A stretch of 64,000 bases of DNA from Thalassomonas sp. M1454. Lineage in GTDB: Bacteria > Pseudomonadota > Gammaproteobacteria > Enterobacterales > Alteromonadaceae. Under the pieces are notes generated by a model, which did not search any database, had not been told where the DNA came from, and saw only the letters and a program-made list of their open reading frames with translations. Of the stretch, positions 17,002 through 26,155 are shown in pieces. A program made the position numbers and the translations under genes. The DNA lies in NCBI RefSeq assembly GCF_007097525.1, contig NZ_VKDD01000002.1:496001-560000 (forward strand), read 5' to 3'. Within the stretch, counting starts at the first letter, position 1, and each line of letters starts with the position of its first letter.

Positions 17002-17163
17002 ATACCAAGTCCATTAATTAACCGCTCATTTTTAATGGTTAAAATGAATAACTACTGCGTTATAAAATTTATAAGTAGAATAACTACTTACTAAATTTTA
17101 TGCCTTGTAATTATCCCTTTTCCCTCATGAAAAAGTAGATCACTTAATCAATGGAATTGGTAT
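17002..17163. repeat. MITE-like element with terminal inverted repeats
   Basis: About 162 bp bounded by ATACCAAGTCCATTAATTAA on the left and TTAATCAATGGAATTGGTAT on the right. These are inverted repeats of each other with 3 mismatches over 20 bp. The interior contains further complementary segments (TAAAATTTAT, and GTAGAATAACTAC). It encodes nothing. Elements with TTGGTAT-type ends are frequent in Colwellia and Shewanella intergenic regions in my recollection. A degenerate half copy is at 13272-13321. Confidence 0.65.
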
Positions 17164-17594
17164 AACTTGACGTTGAGAGTACATGCTTTAATTATGATCG
17201 ATATTATCTAGATTGCAGGTAATAAACCTGACTTTTTGTAAGGTTTTTACTGTTTATTTGCTTGCAAAAATCTTGAATTATACTAGCGAAAAACGGCTGT
17301 TTTATCGTGTTGTTTTGTAAGTTATTGATAAACCTAAAAGCTTATATGATATGAGTTTCATTTCACAAATTAGCATGTTTTTATTTAATTATTGGATTGT
17401 TAATTTTCTAAAGTTACATACTGTTCTTAGATATAAAAATGGTAGTTAAGTATTCATCTCTTTAATAAGAAAATAATAAAATACTTTTAAATCAATAAGT
17501 AGTCTTTACATTAGATAAGTATATGATAACTTTATAATGCGTTTTGAAATGGAATTCAAAAGGAGTTCCGCGCAAATATGGATATACACTTTTG
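17164..17594 (+). promoter_or_regulatory. Leader of the large lipoprotein gene, with possible 5-codon leader ORF
   Basis: About 430 AT-rich bases without a larger gene. Near its end AAAGGAG (17560-17566) precedes an ATG at 17578 that opens a five-codon frame (MDIHF). Its TGA overlaps the lipoprotein ATG as TGATG (17593-17597). The lipoprotein start itself has no close ribosome site, so translation could be coupled by reinitiation from the mini-frame. A promoter could not be placed with confidence. Confidence 0.4.
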
Positions 17595-20261
17595 ATGAAA
17601 AAGAATAATAAATTAAAGCTTCTTACTCCAATTGCATCAGCATTGCTTTTAGTTGCATGTGGTGGAAGTTCAAGTTCCGGGCCAGAAGTAAATACTGCAC
17701 CAGTGCTCAATATTGAAAATCTAAATGCTGTAGAGAGCCAAATAGTATCCCTTAAAGCCAATGCAACTGATGATAGTAGTGGACTATCATATGCGTGGTC
17801 AGTACCAACTGTCGAAGGCTTAGAGTTATTAGAAACCAATACTGACACTTTGTTGTTTAAAGCGCCATCAGTAACAGAAGACAAGCTAGATATTAACGTT
17901 TCACTTACAGTGACCGATTCTGGCGGTTTAAGTGCAACTGAAAGTGCTATTATCACCATAAATAATGATATCCCTGTTGTATCTATCTCAGGTCCAGAAA
18001 ATACATTTGAAAAAGAAACCGTTTCACTAGATTTTGAAATTTCAGGAGCTAATGAAATATTAAACTTTGAATGGGCTTTTGAAGGGGTAAATGTAAATCT
18101 CCAAGAGAAATCAATAAACTCTAAGAATATCCAAAATGTAAATAGAGCGTCTACTGAAATTGGTTCTAGTTATAAAGTTGTTGGTGGTAGTACTGATATT
18201 GATATTCTAAGTATAGCGAAACCAACTAACCTTATTGCTACATTAACAGCAACAGATATGGATGGTGATGTTGCTACATATTCAAAAACAATATTAGTTA
18301 ATAATATTTTTGAAGAAGTTACTTTAACAGGTTTAGTAACAGATGCCCCCATAGCTAATGCTGATGTAACTATTTTTATAGGAATGAGAGAAGTAAAAGT
18401 TAAAGCTGATAGCAATGGGCAATATATTGCATACCTTGAAGTTGATGATGATGAAATGACATCATTAGTTAAGATTGCTGGTACAGGCGTCGGTGAACAA
18501 GGAGGTACCGAACTTGTTTCTCTAATTGGTTCGGTAGGAGAACTTATTGAAGCATCTAAAGAAGGTAACGAATTCTTATCTGATAATAATTTTGAACTTA
18601 ATGTTACAAACATCACTACTGCGGAATATGCGTTAATTTTGGATGCGAATAAAGGCGTAGAACCAACAACAAGTGAAGACTTTAACAAACTATCTGCTGA
18701 GGTTGATCCTAGTGAAGTAATCAAGTTAGCGACTTTTATAAAAATCGCGATAGACTTTCCTGAGAGTGAATTGCCAGAAGGCATAGAAAGTACATTAGAT
18801 TTAGTTACAAGTGCAGACGCACTCAATGAGTTTAAACAAGATTTTCCTGAAGATTCTGATATTTATACTGATGCTCTTGCAGAAATAATAGCCGACCCAA
18901 TGTTAATAAAACCACAAGAGATAGCTGTTCCAAATATTCTATATACTTCAGCTATCCCAAGCAATTTTAATGCGGAATCATCTCAAACTTGGCTATTCAA
19001 TGATGGCACCGGTGCTTATAATAATAAAACCTTTACTTATACAGTTGATGGGAATGTTATAAGTGGTCAATTTAGTGAAAATGAAGCAACTCTTAGTTAT
19101 AGAATCGTAAACACTGCTGATGGCACTTTTGAAGTAGAACAAAGAACGAATTTCAACTCTTTTGAAATGATATTACTTTCAAAAAGTGACAATATTATAA
19201 CTTACATGTACGAGATAACTTCTACTAAATCTCACCTTCAAGAAGATGTAGATAATTATGGGATTGAAGCTGAAATAGTATCTACTTGGTATGAGATTGA
19301 AACTGCAATAACTCAGGAAGAAATTGACAATTTCCCTGATATGAACGGAAAAACGGCTGTGCTTCCTATAGCTGAGTATTATAAGAAAATTTACCATGAA
19401 GGGTATAGTTATTATCCATCTTCAAAACTAGTTAATGATGATAAATTTGTGTTCTATTCTAATGGTACGGGGAGGTTAGATTACCTTGATGTTGAATTTA
19501 CATGGCTTATTGAGGGGACGTCATTAAATATTAACTATGAAGAAGACGTTAATGGTTTTGTTAACGCTAGTTATACTCTATTTGATAAAGAAGGTTTATT
19601 AGATAAAGTTTACTTCAATTATTCAACATCTTTAGGTGAGTTTGGTTCAAAGTATCACGGCACAACTGGCGATGCTAAAATATTTGAAACAAACAAACCT
19701 CTTGAGTGGGCGAGTAATGACATTGCTGGCATCTATATTTATCCTCATAGTGAGCAAACTAGGTTAGACTTTTTTTGGTTTGAATTAGATGAGAATGGAA
19801 ATGCTAATACTTTATCTACCAGTGATGATAACTTAGATGGCTTGATAACCAGAGATGAAGTTTATTTCCAATATGGTACATGGAGAATAGAGGATGGTAA
19901 GCTTAAAATAACACGACTACGTTCTATAAATGGCTACAACCCAGACATTGAACAAAGAACAGAGAATGAAGAATATAAGATATACCATGAAAGAACCTGG
20001 GATCTAATAAACAAACAAGGTAATAATTTTACGATCATGAATACTCACAATTTCATGTGGGGCAATTTATATCAAGACGAATATACTAGCCCTAATCAAG
20101 AAGATGTGTATATTGACTACAGGGTTATGCAAAAGATTGATATCGCACCAGTTGAAATACATAAAGAACTATCTAGTAAATCTCTAGGCAGTAAAAAATT
20201 CGATATAAGTAAACAAACTGTTATTACCAATCAATATAGTAAAGATGTTAACTTAAAATAG
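17595..20261 (+). CDS. Large lipoprotein with cadherin/PKD-like N terminus, unknown
   Basis: An 888-residue lipoprotein: MKKNNKLKLLTPIASALLLVACGG has the lipobox LVAC. Residues 30-210 look like two Ig/PKD or cadherin-like domains (NTAPVLNIENLNAVE, LTVTDSGGLSATESAIITINND). Residues 250-300 resemble a carboxypeptidase-regulatory-like beta domain (TGLVTDAPIANADVTIF). The remaining 550 residues are acidic and Tyr/Asn-rich, with repeated texts such as GAYNNKTFTYTVDGNVISG and GTGRLDYLDVEFTWLIEGTSLNI that suggest repeated beta-sandwich modules. I do not recognise the C-terminal part. No enzyme motif is visible; a surface adhesion or scaffold role is a guess. Confidence 0.82.
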   Translation: MKKNNKLKLLTPIASALLLVACGGSSSSGPEVNTAPVLNIENLNAVESQIVSLKANATDDSSGLSYAWSVPTVEGLELLETNTDTLLFKAPSVTEDKLDINVSLTVTDSGGLSATESAIITINNDIPVVSISGPENTFEKETVSLDFEISGANEILNFEWAFEGVNVNLQEKSINSKNIQNVNRASTEIGSSYKVVGGSTDIDILSIAKPTNLIATLTATDMDGDVATYSKTILVNNIFEEVTLTGLVTDAPIANADVTIFIGMREVKVKADSNGQYIAYLEVDDDEMTSLVKIAGTGVGEQGGTELVSLIGSVGELIEASKEGNEFLSDNNFELNVTNITTAEYALILDANKGVEPTTSEDFNKLSAEVDPSEVIKLATFIKIAIDFPESELPEGIESTLDLVTSADALNEFKQDFPEDSDIYTDALAEIIADPMLIKPQEIAVPNILYTSAIPSNFNAESSQTWLFNDGTGAYNNKTFTYTVDGNVISGQFSENEATLSYRIVNTADGTFEVEQRTNFNSFEMILLSKSDNIITYMYEITSTKSHLQEDVDNYGIEAEIVSTWYEIETAITQEEIDNFPDMNGKTAVLPIAEYYKKIYHEGYSYYPSSKLVNDDKFVFYSNGTGRLDYLDVEFTWLIEGTSLNINYEEDVNGFVNASYTLFDKEGLLDKVYFNYSTSLGEFGSKYHGTTGDAKIFETNKPLEWASNDIAGIYIYPHSEQTRLDFFWFELDENGNANTLSTSDDNLDGLITRDEVYFQYGTWRIEDGKLKITRLRSINGYNPDIEQRTENEEYKIYHERTWDLINKQGNNFTIMNTHNFMWGNLYQDEYTSPNQEDVYIDYRVMQKIDIAPVEIHKELSSKSLGSKKFDISKQTVITNQYSKDVNLK

Positions 20262-20291
20262 TACTACAAATAATTTACATATTGACCATAG

Positions 20292-20321
20292 AAGGATCTG
20301 ATGAAATACAGGTCCTTTTTT
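20292..20321 (+). terminator. Intrinsic terminator after the lipoprotein gene
   Basis: Stem AAGGATCTG (20292-20300) / CAGGTCCTT (20309-20317), one G-T pair, loop ATGAAATA, followed by TTTT. It overlaps the end of the convergent START-domain gene by two bases. Confidence 0.88.
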
Positions 20322-20928
20322 ATTCAAATGGTTTGAGTTTTTGTAAATTATACAAACTGGTTTTTAATGAACTAAGGCCGTAACTATTTGCAAGCCAAAT
20401 AGGTAGCTTACCAGCAGGGTCAAAATTGCTTATATAGCTAATTGTTAAACCTTGTGTTTCATTAAAACTCGCTTGCCAAGTCACATTAACATCTTTAACT
20501 CTAACAAAGCCTTTACTCACCGGGCGGTAGCCATTCATGTCTTTAATTTGAATATGTAATTTACTCGCGGTTTTTTCAATAATGACTGATTGAGTTATCA
20601 TTTCGCGTGGGTAGACAGGCCCAAAACCCTCAAAATGGGTAAGTACTATAAAGGTGGTTGGATTAATTGATTCAAGCAAGGTAACTTTTTCTACGCGATC
20701 TAACCAAGTAGGTGCAACTTTTACGTCGGTTAATAAATGATAAAACTCATCAATAGTGGCATTGATGCGCACACTGGCTTTTAATGTGTATAAACCTGAT
20801 TTGTTAAAGGTCTGATAACTGATTTTTAAATCTTTATCTTGGTGATAAACCTGCCATTTGGCTTGGGTTATTTGAGAAAACAGTGATAAACAGATGAAAA
20901 CTGAAAATTTGATAAAAAAACTAGGCAA
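20320..20928 (-). CDS. Periplasmic START-domain protein
   Basis: A 202-residue protein with a signal peptide (MPSFFIKFSVFICLSLFSQITQA). The rest reads like a START/polyketide-cyclase-type lipid-binding fold: WQVYHQDKDLKISYQTF, a long helix in EFYHLLTDVKVAPTWLDRV, PREMITQSVI, and a closing NSYGLSSLKTSLYNLQKL helix. Such START proteins are frequent and uncharacterised in marine gammaproteobacteria. Binding of a hydrophobic ligand is inferred from the fold only. It is divergent from thrS and ends at the terminator shared with the lipoprotein gene. Confidence 0.82.
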   Translation of the reverse strand: MPSFFIKFSVFICLSLFSQITQAKWQVYHQDKDLKISYQTFNKSGLYTLKASVRINATIDEFYHLLTDVKVAPTWLDRVEKVTLLESINPTTFIVLTHFEGFGPVYPREMITQSVIIEKTASKLHIQIKDMNGYRPVSKGFVRVKDVNVTWQASFNETQGLTISYISNFDPAGKLPIWLANSYGLSSLKTSLYNLQKLKPFE

Positions 20929-21021
20929 TTAAATAACATCCGTTTCGTGTGAATATTGCAAATTAGTGGGAAATCCCCTATATTGCACCAATCCATTTTG
21001 TATTGACTGCAATTAGGCAAG

Positions 21022-21059
21022 TATAATACAAACTTTTAGCACCTATAAGGTGTTTTTTT
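21022..21059 (+). promoter_or_regulatory. Candidate promoter and short hairpin in the thrS leader
   Basis: A consensus -10 box TATAAT lies at 21022-21027; the -35 is unclear, because TTGACT at 21003 is only 13 bp away. Just downstream CACCT-ATA-AGGTG (21040-21052) is followed by seven T residues. If transcription starts further upstream, this could act as an attenuator; if it starts after this -10 box, the hairpin would lie too near the 5' end. Confidence 0.4.
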
Positions 21060-21073
21060 AATTTAAAATACAA

Positions 21074-21094
21074 GTGACATTACGTATGTGTCAC
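21074..21094 (+). promoter_or_regulatory. ThrRS translational operator mimicking the tRNA-Thr anticodon arm
   Basis: Stem GTGACA (21074-21079) / TGTCAC (21089-21094), extended by a T-G pair, leaves the seven-base loop TACGTAT. The loop's third to fifth bases are CGT, which is a threonine anticodon in the correct loop position (21083-21085). The hairpin ends seven bases before the GAGGA ribosome site (21102-21106). In E. coli ThrRS represses its own mRNA by binding such an anticodon-like loop about 30 bases before the start; here CGT is 28-30 bases upstream of the GTG. Confidence 0.7.
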
Positions 21095-21112
21095 CACTGT
21101 TGAGGAAATAAC

Positions 21113-23023
21113 GTGCCAGTAATTACTCTCCCAGACGGAAGTCAACGCTCATTCGAACAATCTGTTTCTGTAATGCAAGTAGCATTGGACATAGGTCCAG
21201 GTCTTGCTAAAGCAACTATCGCCGGTCGTATTAACGGTCAATTAGTTGATGCTTGTGAATTAATCCATGATGATGCGAAATTACAACTTATCACCAGTAA
21301 AGATGATGAAGGTTTAGAAATCATTCGTCACTCTTGTGCGCATTTATTAGGGCACGCAATAAAACAATTATACCCAACGGTAAAAATGGCGATTGGTCCA
21401 ACAATCGACAATGGTTTTTACTATGACATCGATTTAGATGAAAAACTAAATGATGAAGACTTGGTTAAGCTTGAAAAGCGTATGACTGAGCTTGCTCGTA
21501 CTGGCTACGAAGTAGTGAAGAAAACAGGTACTTGGCAAGATGCGTACGACGCATTTACAGAGCGCGGTGAAACTTACAAGTTAGAAATTCTTGATGAAAA
21601 CATTGATAAGTCAGATACACCTGCACTTTATCATCACCAAGAATACATTGATATGTGTCGTGGTCCTCACGTACCAAGCATGCGTCATTGTCATCACTTT
21701 AAACTAATGAATGTTGCTGGTGCTTACTGGCGTGGTAACTCAGACAACAAAATGCTGCAACGTATCTACGGCACAGCATGGGCTGATAAAAAGCAACTTA
21801 AAGCTTATATCCAACGCTTAGCAGAAGCTGAAAAGCGTGATCACCGTAAAATTGGTAAAACATTAGATTTATTCCACTGGCAAGAAGAAGCGCCAGGCAT
21901 GGTGTTTTGGCACAATGACGGTTGGACGATTTACACTGAATTAGAAAAGTTTGTTCGTGAAAAACTGCACGAATACGACTACGACGAAGTTAAAGCACCA
22001 ATGATGATGGATCGCACCTTGTGGGAAAAATCAGGCCATTGGGGTAAGTACAAAGACGCAATGTTTACTACTGAGTCGGAAAAACGTGAATACGCGATTA
22101 AACCGATGAACTGTCCAGGTCACGTACAAATTTTTAACCAAGGGTTAAAATCTTACCGTGATTTACCACTGCGTATTGCTGAGTTTGGTTGTTGTCACCG
22201 TAACGAACCATCTGGTTCATTACACGGCTTAATGCGTGTACGTGGCTTTACCCAAGATGATGCTCATATTTTCTGTACTGAAGATCAAGTACAAGCGGAA
22301 GTGACTAAGTGTATCGAAATGGTATACGACGTATACGGCTCATTTGGCTTTGAAGATATCGTAGTTAAATTATCGACTCGTCCTGAAAACCGTATTGGTA
22401 GCGACGATGTTTGGGATAAAGCTGAAGCTGGTTTAGCTAAAGCACTTAGCGACAGCAACATTAAATTTGAGTATTTACCAGGTGAAGGGGCGTTTTACGG
22501 TCCTAAAATTGAATTTACTTTAATGGATTGTTTAGGTCGTGCGTGGCAATGTGGTACAGTACAACTAGATTTTGCTTTACCAGAGCGTTTAGGCGCAACT
22601 TATGTTGGTGAAGACAACGAACGTTACACGCCAGTAATGATCCACAGAGCGATTTTAGGTTCATTAGAACGTTTTATCGGCATTTTGATTGAAGAATATA
22701 CTGGTAAGTTCCCAACATGGTTATCGCCAATTCAAGTTTCGGTGATGAATATTACCGATAAACATAGCGAATATTGTAGCCAAGTTGTAAAAAAACTGAA
22801 AGAAAACGGATTTAGAGCCAAAGCAGACTTGCGTAATGAGAAAATAGGCTTTAAAATCCGCGAGCATACTTTGAAACGTGTTCCTTATTTACTTGTAGTA
22901 GGTGATCAGGAAATGGAATCAGGCGAAATTGCCGTTCGTACACGTTCAGGTGAAGATTTAGGAAAATTGTCGGTGGATGACTTTATCGCTAAACTAAGCG
23001 AAGAAGTAAAAACACGGGCATAA
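21113..23023 (+). CDS. thrS: Threonyl-tRNA synthetase
   Basis: A 636-residue class II synthetase with GTG start after GAGGA. Domains in order: TGS (residues 1-62, [16 protein letters not shown]); editing domain with [10 protein letters not shown] and the CRGPH region (zinc-like His/Cys for Ser-tRNA editing); catalytic core with motif 1, [12 protein letters not shown] (zinc Cys), motif 2 ([26 protein letters not shown]) and motif 3 ([12 protein letters not shown]); and the C-terminal anticodon-binding domain. All essential parts are intact. It heads the thrS-infC-rpmI-rplT operon, and the leader suggests autoregulation. Confidence 0.98.
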   Translation: MPVITLPDGSQRSFEQSVSVMQVALDIGPGLAKATIAGRINGQLVDACELIHDDAKLQLITSKDDEGLEIIRHSCAHLLGHAIKQLYPTVKMAIGPTIDNGFYYDIDLDEKLNDEDLVKLEKRMTELARTGYEVVKKTGTWQDAYDAFTERGETYKLEILDENIDKSDTPALYHHQEYIDMCRGPHVPSMRHCHHFKLMNVAGAYWRGNSDNKMLQRIYGTAWADKKQLKAYIQRLAEAEKRDHRKIGKTLDLFHWQEEAPGMVFWHNDGWTIYTELEKFVREKLHEYDYDEVKAPMMMDRTLWEKSGHWGKYKDAMFTTESEKREYAIKPMNCPGHVQIFNQGLKSYRDLPLRIAEFGCCHRNEPSGSLHGLMRVRGFTQDDAHIFCTEDQVQAEVTKCIEMVYDVYGSFGFEDIVVKLSTRPENRIGSDDVWDKAEAGLAKALSDSNIKFEYLPGEGAFYGPKIEFTLMDCLGRAWQCGTVQLDFALPERLGATYVGEDNERYTPVMIHRAILGSLERFIGILIEEYTGKFPTWLSPIQVSVMNITDKHSEYCSQVVKKLKENGFRAKADLRNEKIGFKIREHTLKRVPYLLVVGDQEMESGEIAVRTRSGEDLGKLSVDDFIAKLSEEVKTRA

Positions 23024-23065
23024 TTAGGGCGATGTGCCCATTAAGTTCTCTAGGAGGAACAGGCT

Positions 23066-23608
23066 ATTAAAGGTGGTCAAAGAGGCGGTCAAAAAGAACC
23101 GCAACACAAACTGAATGAGCTAATTACAGCTGAAGAAATTCGTTTAATTGGTCTAGAAGGCGATGCATTAGGTATTGTTTCATTAAATGAAGCCCTTGAT
23201 GCTGCTGAAAAAGCTGGTGTTGATTTAGTAGAAATCAGCCCAACAGCCAAACCACCAGTTTGTCGAGTAATGGACTACGGTAAGTTTTTATACGAGAAAT
23301 CGAAAGAACTTAAAGAACAAAAGAAGAAGCAAAAACAGATTCAGGTTAAAGAAATTAAATTTCGACCTGGAACTGATGAAGGCGATTATCAGGTCAAACT
23401 ACGCAACCTGAGACGCTTTTTAGAAGGTGGCGATAAGGCTAAGGTTACATTACGTTTCCGCGGCCGTGAAATGGCCCATCAAGAGCTAGGTATCGATTTA
23501 CTGAACCGTGTTAAAGCGGATTTGGAAGACTTAGCAACATGTGAATCTTTCCCTCGTAGAGTGGAAGGACGTCAGATGGTGATGGTGCTTGCCCCAATCA
23601 AAAGATAA
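23066..23608 (+). CDS. infC: Translation initiation factor IF-3 (ATT start)
   Basis: A 180-residue factor that binds the 30S subunit, keeps 50S away and proofreads start-codon choice. The N-terminal domain begins [19 protein letters not shown] and includes [11 protein letters not shown]; the C-terminal domain includes [19 protein letters not shown] and [12 protein letters not shown]. There is no ATG at the proper start. The ATT at 23066, nine bases after a perfect AGGAGG (23052-23057), gives the full-length protein and agrees with the AUU start of E. coli infC, through which IF-3 represses its own synthesis. The first in-frame ATG (23270) would remove the whole N-terminal domain. Confidence 0.96.
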   Translation: MKGGQRGGQKEPQHKLNELITAEEIRLIGLEGDALGIVSLNEALDAAEKAGVDLVEISPTAKPPVCRVMDYGKFLYEKSKELKEQKKKQKQIQVKEIKFRPGTDEGDYQVKLRNLRRFLEGGDKAKVTLRFRGREMAHQELGIDLLNRVKADLEDLATCESFPRRVEGRQMVMVLAPIKR

Positions 23609-23764
23609 CTTTTGGTCGTTAAAGTAAATCAACCTTTCTGTAAACAATAGGTTGGTTTCACCACTATTATCTTTTTTAACCGGTAGCAGAGGCATACAAG
23701 TAAATTTTTAAAATTTCGCCCCATGTTACTTAATATTTGGCATAAAACAATGCGGAGTTATCCC
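23609..23764 (+). promoter_or_regulatory. infC-rpmI leader, probable L20 control region
   Basis: A 156-bp gap inside the operon. It contains an imperfect 9-bp hairpin (AATCAACCT at 23627-23635 with AGGTTGGTT at 23649-23657) and ends in GGAG (23754-23757) before rpmI. In E. coli the equivalent leader binds L20 and represses rpmI-rplT translation. The position fits, but I could not trace the L20-binding pseudoknot from the sequence alone. Confidence 0.4.
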
Positions 23765-23962
23765 ATGCCTAAAATGAAAAGCAATAAAGGTGCTGCAAAG
23801 CGCTTTAAGAAAACCGCTTCTGGTGGTTTTAAATGTAAACAAGCCGGTCTACGTCACATCTTAACTAAGAGACGTACCAAAGTTAAGCGTCACTTACGTG
23901 CAAAAAGTATGGTTGCTAAGTCTGATATTAAATCAGTTGTAGCAATGTTACCTTACGCTTAA
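23765..23962 (+). CDS. rpmI: 50S ribosomal protein L35
   Basis: A 65-residue basic ribosomal protein with the family start [20 protein letters not shown] and the typical [13 protein letters not shown]. The start at 23765 gives the standard length and follows GGAG at a short but usual distance; a longer reading from 23723 adds 14 residues not seen in L35. It is cotranscribed with rplT 18 bp downstream. Confidence 0.98.
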   Translation: MPKMKSNKGAAKRFKKTASGGFKCKQAGLRHILTKRRTKVKRHLRAKSMVAKSDIKSVVAMLPYA

Positions 23963-23980
23963 TTACAGGAGATATAGACA

Positions 23981-24334
23981 ATGGCTAGAGTAAAACGCGG
24001 TGTTCAAGCACGCGCACGTCACAAAAAAGTTTTAAAACAAGCGAAAGGTTATTACGGAGCACGTTCACGTGTTTATCGTGTTGCTTTCCAAGCTGTAACC
24101 AAAGCAGGTCAATACGCTTACCGCGACCGTCGTCAACGTAAACGTCAATTCCGTCAACTTTGGATTGCTCGTATTAACGCTGCATCACGTCAAAATGGTT
24201 TATCTTACAGCCGTTTCATTAATGGCCTTAAATTGGCTTCTATTGAAATCGATCGTAAGATCCTTGCTGACATCGCAGTATACGATAAAGCAGCTTTCAC
24301 TGTATTAGTAGAAAAAGCGCAAGCTGCTCTATAA
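23981..24334 (+). CDS. rplT: 50S ribosomal protein L20
   Basis: A 117-residue protein essential in early 50S assembly. It begins [19 protein letters not shown] and contains the conserved [27 protein letters not shown] and ALF-type C-terminal region. In related bacteria L20 also represses translation of rpmI and itself. Last gene of the thrS operon; a strong terminator follows within 20 bp. Confidence 0.98.
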   Translation: MARVKRGVQARARHKKVLKQAKGYYGARSRVYRVAFQAVTKAGQYAYRDRRQRKRQFRQLWIARINAASRQNGLSYSRFINGLKLASIEIDRKILADIAVYDKAAFTVLVEKAQAAL

Positions 24335-24351
24335 TATAGTTAAAGACTTTT

Positions 24352-24383
24352 GAAAAGGACGCCTCGGCGTCCTTTTCTCTTTC
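24352..24383 (+). terminator. Terminator of the thrS-infC-rpmI-rplT operon
   Basis: Perfect 12-bp stem GAAAAGGACGCC (24352-24363) / GGCGTCCTTTTC (24366-24377) around a TC centre, followed by a T-rich stretch. It starts 18 bp after rplT. Confidence 0.93.
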
Positions 24384-24418
24384 TAATAAAAGAAAAATAA
24401 TATATAAGTATCAACAAC

Positions 24419-24526
24419 AGATTACCTAAGTAAATTTATAATTTTGAGAAGCTAGAAGCTAGAAGCTAGAAGCTAGAAGCTAGAAGCTAGAAGCTAGAAG
24501 CTAGACAAAGTTTATTTAGGTAATCT
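24419..24526. repeat. Inverted-repeat element enclosing a heptamer tandem array
   Basis: The arms AGATTACCTAAGTAAA (24419-24434) and TTTATTTAGGTAATCT (24511-24526) are inverted repeats with one mismatch over 16 bp. Between them the heptamer GCTAGAA is repeated perfectly, about 8.4 copies from 24447 to 24505. A heptamer array is prone to slippage, and here it forms the loop of a cruciform-capable element. It lies between the rplT terminator and purC. No coding sequence crosses it. Confidence 0.85.
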
Positions 24527-24653
24527 CTCTAGAGCAAAGCATATTTTGCCTTGCTTCTTTATGATTTTTGAAACTCACCTCCGGTTTAACTGATTAATCA
24601 GTATAACAAAAAGGCCGGTAATACAACTGATAAAATATTTCGGGAATGAAATC

Positions 24654-25757
24654 ATGACAATTGCTAACAAAGTATTAGCTGTTAACAACGATTTACCAAT
24701 TCGTACAGACAAGCCTGTGCACAGCGGCAAGGTTCGCAGTGTTTACTGGCTAACAGAAGACGACAGTCGTCGTTTAATTAAAGAGAAGGGCTATGACGTA
24801 GCCGAAGACTCACCATTAGCGATTATGGTTATCTCAGATCGTATCTCAGCGTTTGATTGTATTTGGCATGGTGAGGGAGGAATGCGTGGCGTCCCTGGTA
24901 AAGGTGCCGCTCTTAATGCCATTTCTAATCACTGGTTTAAATTATTTAAAGAGAATGGTTTAGCCGACAGTCATATTTTAGATATTCCTCATCCATTTGT
25001 TTGGATTGTACAAAAAGCTAAGCCAGTAATGATTGAAGCGATTTGTCGTCAATACATAACTGGTTCAATGTGGCGCTCGTATGAAAAAGGCGAACGTGAA
25101 TTCTGTGGTATTAAGTTACCAGAAGGATTAGCTAAAGACAGTAAATTACCTGAGCTATTACAAACACCTTCAACAAAAGGTATTTTAGAAGGCATTCCAG
25201 GCGTACCAGCACAAGACGATGTAAACATTACTCGTAAGAATATTGAAGACAACTTTGCTGCGTTTAATTTTAAATCGGCTAGTGATATTGCTGTTTATGA
25301 AAAATTATTAAAACAAGGTTTTGATTTAATTAGTGGTGAGCTTGCTAACATTGAACAAATCTTTATCGATACTAAATTTGAATTTGGTTACGTTACTGAC
25401 GCTGCCGGTAATGACAAGCTTATTTATATGGACGAAGTAGGCACGCCAGATTCGTCACGTATTTGGGATGCTAACGAATACGCTAAAGGCAAAGTCGTTG
25501 AAAACTCTAAAGAGGGATTCCGTCAGTTACTACTTAATCATTTCCCTGATCCTGATATTTTATTAAATAAAGATCGTATGGATGAGCGTGAAGCGTTAGC
25601 TCGTGATAATGAATTACCTGAGTCGGTATTAATGGCGGTATCTGATACTTACACAGGTATTGCTGAAAAGATCACAGGTGAAAAGATTGTTATTTCTGAT
25701 GATCCGAAAGCTGAAATCATTGAAATTTTACGTAATGAGTACAAGTTAATCGATTAA
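24654..25757 (+). CDS. purC: SAICAR synthetase (long form)
   Basis: Phosphoribosylaminoimidazole-succinocarboxamide synthase: joins CAIR and aspartate using ATP in purine synthesis. At 367 residues it is the long form found in Alteromonadales and Vibrio, not the 237-residue E. coli type. Visible features are GKVRSVYWL (ATP-binding start), [38 protein letters not shown]-like [12 protein letters not shown] and [12 protein letters not shown]. It is a single-gene unit with its own terminator. No PurR operator was recognised in the short upstream gap. Confidence 0.96.
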   Translation: MTIANKVLAVNNDLPIRTDKPVHSGKVRSVYWLTEDDSRRLIKEKGYDVAEDSPLAIMVISDRISAFDCIWHGEGGMRGVPGKGAALNAISNHWFKLFKENGLADSHILDIPHPFVWIVQKAKPVMIEAICRQYITGSMWRSYEKGEREFCGIKLPEGLAKDSKLPELLQTPSTKGILEGIPGVPAQDDVNITRKNIEDNFAAFNFKSASDIAVYEKLLKQGFDLISGELANIEQIFIDTKFEFGYVTDAAGNDKLIYMDEVGTPDSSRIWDANEYAKGKVVENSKEGFRQLLLNHFPDPDILLNKDRMDEREALARDNELPESVLMAVSDTYTGIAEKITGEKIVISDDPKAEIIEILRNEYKLID

Positions 25758-25789
25758 TATTGGTTAGCTAATCAGGTTACTTGTAAACA

Positions 25790-25820
25790 AAAACAGGAAG
25801 CTATGCTTCCTGTTTTTTTT
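25790..25820 (+). terminator. Terminator of purC
   Basis: Perfect stem AAAACAGGAAGC / GCTTCCTGTTTT with loop TAT, ending in a run of eight T. It begins about 33 bp after the purC stop. Confidence 0.95.
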
Positions 25821-25860
25821 GAGACTTAGGTATGTAATATACTTTTTAGCTAGAAGCTAA

Positions 25861-26136
25861 AGATCCCGTATCAAGTACGGGATGACGAAGTGGCGCTTTC
25901 TGTTATAGATCCCGTATCAAGTACGGGACGACGAAGTGGCGCTTTCTGTTATAGATCCCGTATCAAGTACGGGACGACGAAAGGGCGATTTCTGCTATAG
26001 ATCCCGTATCAAGTACGGGATGACGAAGTGGTGCTTTCTGCTATAGATCCCGTATCAAGTAAGGGATGACGAAGTGGCGCTTTCTGCTATAGATCCCGTA
26101 TCAAGTACGGGACGACGAAGGGGCGTTTATCGCTTT
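25861..26136. repeat. Six tandem copies of a 46-bp palindrome-bearing unit
   Basis: Units begin at 25861, 25907, 25953, 25999, 26045 and 26091, exactly 46 bp apart, each opening AGATCCCGTATCAAGTACGG. Every unit carries the hairpin CCCGTA-TCAAG-TACGGG; the fifth has TAAGGG, which weakens it. The rest of the unit (GACGAAGTGGCGCTTTCTG) varies at a few bases, such as GATGACG against GACGACG and TGTTAT against TGCTAT. The sixth copy decays after about 30 bp. GCTAGAAGCTA, the heptamer seen at 24447, directly precedes the array (about 25849-25859). It lies between purC and mltD and resembles REP-type repeats. Confidence 0.93.
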
Positions 26137-26155
26137 CTAACTACAGCTATATTTT

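Noticed and set aside
18170-18826. Minus-strand 218-residue frame opposite the large lipoprotein gene
   Set aside because: Low-complexity Ser/Thr/Val composition of an antisense shadow, with no ribosome site or recognisable motif.
23270-23608. Short 112-residue IF-3 starting at ATG 23270
   Set aside because: It would delete the conserved N-terminal domain. The frame is open to ATT 23066, which has a perfect AGGAGG and fits the known AUU start of infC.
25861-26136. CRISPR array in the 46-bp repeat block
   Set aside because: The whole 46-bp period is repeated, with only scattered base changes and no variable spacers, and no cas gene is present.
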